From: Chloroflexota bacterium
GTDB lineage: Bacteria > Chloroflexota > Anaerolineae > Anaerolineales > UBA4823
Assembly (NCBI GenBank): GCA_017860725.1
Contig: JAGDMX010000018.1
Location: 1-17,449 of the forward strand
Reading direction: 5' to 3'
Length of the DNA stretch: 17,449 bases
The position numbers and the translations under genes were made by a program. Positions within the stretch are counted from its first letter, which is position 1, and every line of letters begins with the position of its first letter. The notes under the pieces were generated by a model. That model did not search any database and had not been told where the DNA came from. It saw only the letters and a list, made by a program, of their open reading frames with translations. Below are positions 14,750 to 17,449 of the stretch, in pieces.

Positions 14750-15397
14750 ATGAACGTACAGCTCCCAAATTTCCAGCAGCTTTTACAGCACCCCAACCGG
14801 CGAGCGAATAAGAAGCCACACATCAATCCGCGCTTCCGCGCCTATGGCCGAGCGCGCATCGATATCATCCAGCGCGTCCAGGATCAACAGGATTGGGACC
14901 GCTTATGGAAATCGCCTGCAAATGCCTTTCCTTTTATCTGGACGAAGGGATGGACACACTGCATTGAGTATTGCGTCAACGATTACGCAGCTGAGGTAGG
15001 TTTTTATACCGATTTCCTGGGATTACCTGTCGATGAGTTTGGCCCGCAGTACGCGCGCTTTACCAGCCCTTGGGGCGATTTCTATATCGGGGTCGTAGCC
15101 GGGGACAAAGAGCGTACCAGCACACCCATCAATGCCTTTCGCCTTCAATTCCAGATAAGTGATCTGATGGATACCTTCGACGAGCTGAGTCGCAGGGGAA
15201 TCGAGTTCGAACAACCCCCCAAGTTGGACCGCCGTAACACTTCCTTAGCAACCGCCATTCTGCGCACCCCCCACGGCATCGCCATCGACTTGGTCGGTGC
15301 CGCGGATTACAAGGAGCTGGATATTTCTCCGCCTAGTGTCCCCAATGCGGACCAAGGACCAGATCATCAAGAGGAGTTACGGGACGAGGAGATTTAG
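14750..15397 (+). CDS. VOC (glyoxalase/bleomycin-resistance/dioxygenase) superfamily protein
   Basis: 215 residues. An N-terminal extension of about 65 residues rich in basic and aromatic residues (NRRANKKPHINPRFRAYGRARIDII region) precedes one VOC half-unit pair: THCIEYCVNDYAAEVGFYTDFLGLPVDEFG (69-98) and FRLQFQISDLMDTFDELSRRGIEF (around 129-152), ending with TPHGIAIDLVG, where the last metal ligand is normally Glu and here the position is Asp. Members include glyoxalases, ring-cleaving dioxygenases and antibiotic-binding proteins; the role here is unknown. The acidic tail (DQGPDHQEELRDEEI) is unusual. It starts 33 bp after the ATL stop with no promoter or terminator between them, so it is likely under the same LexA-type control. 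Confidence 0.8.
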   Translation: MNVQLPNFQQLLQHPNRRANKKPHINPRFRAYGRARIDIIQRVQDQQDWDRLWKSPANAFPFIWTKGWTHCIEYCVNDYAAEVGFYTDFLGLPVDEFGPQYARFTSPWGDFYIGVVAGDKERTSTPINAFRLQFQISDLMDTFDELSRRGIEFEQPPKLDRRNTSLATAILRTPHGIAIDLVGAADYKELDISPPSVPNADQGPDHQEELRDEEI

Positions 15398-15409
15398 TGT
15401 AATTGAGAG

Positions 15410-15430
15410 GGCTGGAAGCGCTTTTCAGCC
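15410..15430. terminator. Hairpin between convergent VOC and RibD-like genes
   Basis: GGCTG and CAGCC arms with further A-T and G-T pairs give a stem of up to 9 bp around a 3-nt loop, in the 62-bp gap between two converging genes. A bidirectional terminator would fit the position, but no T-tract follows on either side. Confidence 0.3.
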
Positions 15431-15459
15431 TGAAGCCATCTCACCTGTGACGAGAAATT

Positions 15460-16047
15460 TCAGAAGGATCCTGTTATGAGTTCTCCCGCACGTTTGAATG
15501 AAGCAATCATCACTCCACTTGGTGAAGATTTAGATTCAACCAGTGCATAGGCAGCAGGGATGGTTCCTGTACCAAACAAGCGTTTCCCCATACCGAGTGT
15601 TACAGGAAATATTTTGAGCCAAAATTCATCGACCAAATCATGCTTCAATAACGTCTGAATGAGAGTGCAACTACCATGCACTTGTAATTCAGGACCATCT
15701 TGTTGTTTGAGGTTCTTAATTTCATCCACTACGTCTTTGTTTAAGAATACCGACTTATTCCACTCATGCTTTGTCAGCGTATTCGAAACAACGTACTTTG
15801 TTGCTTCATTTATTGGACTCTCTTGATGAGGCCAATAGGATGCAAAAATCTCAAATGTCTTTCTCCCTAACAACAAATCAAAAGGTCTGCTCATTTGCTC
15901 AGACATTATCTCGCCAAGAAACTCATCAAAGTATGGAACTGTCCATCCACCAAGCGTGAAGTTACCACTGGTATCTTCAGTGGGTCCACCAGGTCCCTGC
16001 ATGACCCCATCCAGTGTAATAAAAGTTAGTACGATAATTTTTCTCAT
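15460..16047 (-). CDS. RibD C-terminal-domain / dihydrofolate-reductase-like family protein, AT-rich
   Basis: 195-residue protein of the RibD-C/DHFR-like fold (YwjB/YyaP type). It begins MRKIIVLTFITLDGVMQGPGG, carries LLLGRKTFEIFASYWP (58-73), YVVSNTL and the nucleotide-loop-like LQVHGSCTLIQTLLKHDLVDEFWLKIFPVTLGMGKRLF. These proteins are NADPH-dependent reductases of unknown substrate, and it is not a genuine FolA. Counting the lines, G+C across most of the gene is about 33-43%, while neighbours reach 55-70%; codons such as AAT, AAA and TTT are favoured. This points to recent acquisition. A TACAAT box lies 6 nt before the ATG and there is no Shine-Dalgarno, so the message may be leaderless. 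Opposite in strand to both neighbours. Confidence 0.88.
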   Translation of the reverse strand: MRKIIVLTFITLDGVMQGPGGPTEDTSGNFTLGGWTVPYFDEFLGEIMSEQMSRPFDLLLGRKTFEIFASYWPHQESPINEATKYVVSNTLTKHEWNKSVFLNKDVVDEIKNLKQQDGPELQVHGSCTLIQTLLKHDLVDEFWLKIFPVTLGMGKRLFGTGTIPAAYALVESKSSPSGVMIASFKRAGELITGSF

Positions 16048-16053
16048 ATAACC

Positions 16054-16059
16054 ATTGTA
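16054..16059 (-). promoter_or_regulatory. Possible -10 box of the RibD-like gene
   Basis: TACAAT on the minus strand, 6 nt before ATG 16047. It would give a transcript starting at the start codon. No good -35 is seen. Confidence 0.35.
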
Positions 16060-16076
16060 TCATAATGTGACAAAGT

Positions 16077-16085
16077 TGATATACT
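16077..16085 (+). promoter_or_regulatory. Extended -10 promoter of the GNAT-tag genes
   Basis: TGATATACT matches the extended -10 form TGn-TATAAT with one change. Transcription would start near 16092, about 18 nt before ATG 16110. An in-frame TTG at 16086 would lie at or before the transcript start, which argues for the ATG. Confidence 0.5.
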
Positions 16086-16109
16086 TTGAAACGAAAGACG
16101 GTTCTCCTT

Positions 16110-16712
16110 ATGCCAAAAACACCAATAGACAACAATTCCATTCCTACTCAGGGTTTAACCATCTGCCCTCTGACACCCGACCGCTGGACCGACCTGGAGA
16201 CCCTGTTCGGCGCACGCGGCGCCTATGGCGGCTGCTGGTGCATGTGGTGGCGGTTGAAGCGCTCCGAATTCGACCAGCAGCGTGGCGAGGGTAACCGGCT
16301 GGCGCTGAAATCCATCGTCGAGTCCGGGGAAGTCCCGGGCCTGCTGGCCTTTATCGAGCATCAGCCGGTTGGTTGGTGCTCCGTCGCCCCGCGCGATGCC
16401 TTTTCCGCCCTGGATCGCTCCAGGGTGCTGGCACGCGTCGATGAGCAGCCGGTATGGTCGATCGTGTGCTTCTATATCTCCAAACCATACCGGCGCCAGG
16501 GAATGACCGTCAAGCTGCTGCAGGCTGCGATTGAATATGCCCGCCAGCAAGGGGCGCATATCCTGGAAGGCTACCCAAACGAGCCCAAGAAAGGCAGCCA
16601 GCCGGATCCTTTTGTCTATACCGGGCTCGTCTCAGCCTTTCGCAAAGCCGGTTTTACCGAAGTCCTGCGCCGCTCCGAGACGCGGCCGATCATGCGCTAC
16701 AATCTTGACTGA
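16110..16712 (+). CDS. GNAT-family N-acetyltransferase
   Basis: 200-residue GNAT protein, a branch with a cysteine/tryptophan-rich N-terminal half (GAYGGCWCMWWRLKRSEFDQ). The acetyl-CoA-binding region is VWSIVCFYISKPYRRQGMTVKLLQAAIEYARQQGA, with RRQGMT as the pyrophosphate loop. FVYTGLVSAFRKAGFTEVLRRS closes the fold in the usual way. This GCWC(M)WW-type subgroup is widespread and uncharacterised. I chose ATG 16110 over an in-frame TTG at 16086 because the predicted promoter leaves no room for the latter. No Shine-Dalgarno is visible. The tag gene begins 13 bp after the stop, so the two are likely co-transcribed. Unrelated in sequence to the shorter GNAT at 3267-3710. Confidence 0.88.
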   Translation: MPKTPIDNNSIPTQGLTICPLTPDRWTDLETLFGARGAYGGCWCMWWRLKRSEFDQQRGEGNRLALKSIVESGEVPGLLAFIEHQPVGWCSVAPRDAFSALDRSRVLARVDEQPVWSIVCFYISKPYRRQGMTVKLLQAAIEYARQQGAHILEGYPNEPKKGSQPDPFVYTGLVSAFRKAGFTEVLRRSETRPIMRYNLD

Positions 16713-16725
16713 AAAAGGCGGTCTT

Positions 16726-17301
16726 ATGCTAAAAAGATGCGACTGGGTCAACGTTAATGACCCACTGTATGTTGCCTATCACGACATTGAATGGGGTGTG
16801 CCGGTCCACGAAGACCGCTTGATTTTCGAATACCTGATCCTGGAAGGGATGCAGGCAGGGCTGAGCTGGTCCACCATCCTACGCAAGCGCGAGAATTTCC
16901 GCCAGGCCTTCGATCACTTCGAACCAGGGATTATTGCTGCATATAATGAAAATAAGGTCGAAGAGCTAATGAATAATGCCGGCATCATCCGCAACCGGCT
17001 CAAAATCCTGGCGGCTATCGGCAATGCCCAGGCTTTCCTGGCAACCCAGGCAGAGTTTGGCACTTTCGATGCCTATATATGGCAGTTCGTGGAGGGTAAA
17101 CCGAAGGTCAACGCCTGGCAGCTGCTCAGGGAGATCCCGGCCAAGACGGCCGAGTCTGACCTGCTCAGCAAAGATTTACTGCGACGCGGCTTTAAGTTCG
17201 TTGGGTCAACCATTATCTATGCCCATATGCAGGCCACCGGCATGGTGAACGACCACACTGTCGATTGCTTTCGTTACGCAGAGCTGCTGGCTGCTTATTA
17301 A
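16726..17301 (+). CDS. tag: DNA-3-methyladenine glycosylase I
   Basis: 191-residue Tag enzyme, which cuts 3-methyladenine from alkylated DNA in base excision repair. The zinc site is complete: Cys5 (RCDW) and His19 (AYHDIEWG) at the N-terminus with His177 and Cys181 (NDHTVDC) at the C-terminus, in the same order and spacing as the ligands of E. coli Tag. EGMQAGLSW (40-48) holds the base-recognition Glu and Trp. Length equals the family norm. The frame is open for 65 codons upstream inside the GNAT gene, but ATG 16726 gives the canonical N-terminus, with AAGGCGG about 8 nt before it. A repeat family member begins 30 bp after the stop. Confidence 0.96.
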   Translation: MLKRCDWVNVNDPLYVAYHDIEWGVPVHEDRLIFEYLILEGMQAGLSWSTILRKRENFRQAFDHFEPGIIAAYNENKVEELMNNAGIIRNRLKILAAIGNAQAFLATQAEFGTFDAYIWQFVEGKPKVNAWQLLREIPAKTAESDLLSKDLLRRGFKFVGSTIIYAHMQATGMVNDHTVDCFRYAELLAAY

Positions 17302-17328
17302 CAATCAATCCTGGATAGAAGTTGATTG
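17302..17328. repeat. 7-bp inverted repeat just after tag
   Basis: CAATCAA (17302-17308) and TTGATTG (17322-17328) are perfect inverted arms with a 13-nt loop, immediately after the tag stop. The stem is AT-rich and lacks a T-tract, so a terminator role is doubtful. The right arm abuts the start of the mobile-element copy. Confidence 0.3.
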
Positions 17329-17330
17329 CA

Positions 17331-17449
17331 CGTCAGTTCGGGATAAGGAAAAAAGGGGTGTTTTGGGTTTATTTTGGATTGACCTAAGTAAACCCAACGC
17401 GGCGCACTGATCAATTGTGCACCGCACCAGGTATCATCACCCAAGCAAG
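17331..17449. mobile_element. Second copy of the repeat family: probable left end of a longer insertion element, cut by the window edge
   Basis: 17331-17371 matches the first 41 bp of the 62-bp element at 8215 with 3 differences, starting with the same inverted-repeat end CGTCAGTTCGGGATAA. After 17371 the sequences part: this copy continues into unshared sequence and no right end (TTATCCCGAA) appears before 17449. Internal structure includes a 9-bp inverted repeat TTGGGTTTA/TAAACCCAA (17363-17371, 17389-17397) and an 8-of-9-bp stem (17399-17407, 17417-17425). No convincing transposase reading frame is visible in the 119 bp available. It may be a full insertion sequence or a longer non-autonomous relative. 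Confidence 0.6.

Noticed and set aside
15460..16047. A trimethoprim-resistant dihydrofolate reductase (FolA/Dfr)
   Set aside because: The sequence follows the RibD-C/YwjB branch; it lacks the FolA N-terminal and folate-binding motifs, so a resistance role is not supported.
16531..16725. 65-codon upstream extension of tag inside the GNAT gene
   Set aside because: The Tag family starts at MLKRCDW with the first zinc ligand near residue 4-5; the extension is frame overlap with no homology.
17302..17449. Minus-strand open stretch at the right edge as a partial gene
   Set aside because: The frame crosses the repeat end and the inverted repeats, encodes no recognisable motif and stops just after tag; too short to support.
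1..17449. CRISPR array, tRNA, rRNA or riboswitch
   Set aside because: No regularly spaced direct repeats, no cloverleaf-like or rRNA-like sequence, and no recognised riboswitch core were seen while reading the intergenic stretches, none of which exceeds 300 bp.

Overview
The window reads as ordinary, densely packed bacterial chromosome of medium-high GC, apart from one AT-rich gene and a pair of repeats. The gene set is xseA/xseB, MurJ, a DUF212 acid-phosphatase-like membrane protein, a TTG-started HIT protein, an acyl-CoA dehydrogenase/thiolase/3-hydroxyacyl-CoA dehydrogenase set and GMC oxidoreductase. Together with a LexA box of the Gram-positive GAAC-N4-GTTC type, this suggests a Chloroflexota (Anaerolineae-like) genome. 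That assignment is inference from gene style, not from a marker gene. No rRNA, tRNA or CRISPR array was seen.

Layout, left to right. (1) 1-1426, minus: acyl-CoA dehydrogenase followed by the start of a zinc-type/quinone oxidoreductase that runs off the left edge. (2) 1547-3141, plus: AlkD-like DNA alkylation repair protein and an alpha/beta hydrolase, then a GNAT acetyltransferase (3267-3710). (3) 3694-5331, minus: GMC/cholesterol-oxidase-like flavoprotein with a four-cysteine insert. (4) 5568-8169, minus: HIT protein -> acetyl-CoA acetyltransferase -> 3-hydroxybutyryl-CoA dehydrogenase, an operon-like run. With the acyl-CoA dehydrogenase this makes most of a beta-oxidation/butyrate module. 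(5) 8381-12626, plus: xseA - small membrane protein - xseB - DUF212 protein - ABC half-transporter, tightly spaced. (6) 12623-14200, minus: MurJ lipid II flippase. (7) 14339-15397, plus: alkyltransferase-like protein (ATL) and a VOC-fold protein behind a promoter that contains a perfect LexA-type operator. (8) 15460-16047, minus: AT-rich RibD/DHFR-like gene, probably acquired. (9) 16110-17301, plus: GNAT acetyltransferase and 3-methyladenine DNA glycosylase I (Tag).

Most notable signals. A 62-bp MITE-like element (8215-8276) with 14/16 matching terminal inverted repeats and an exact 9-bp target duplication sits between the HIT and xseA promoters. Its first 41 bp recur (38/41) at 17331-17371 next to tag, where a larger parental element probably begins and leaves the window. 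The LexA-like operator lies between the -35 and -10 of the ATL gene. Several promoters place the -10 box so close to the start codon that the transcripts would be leaderless. Three separate alkylation-damage proteins (AlkD-like, ATL, Tag) occur within 17 kb.
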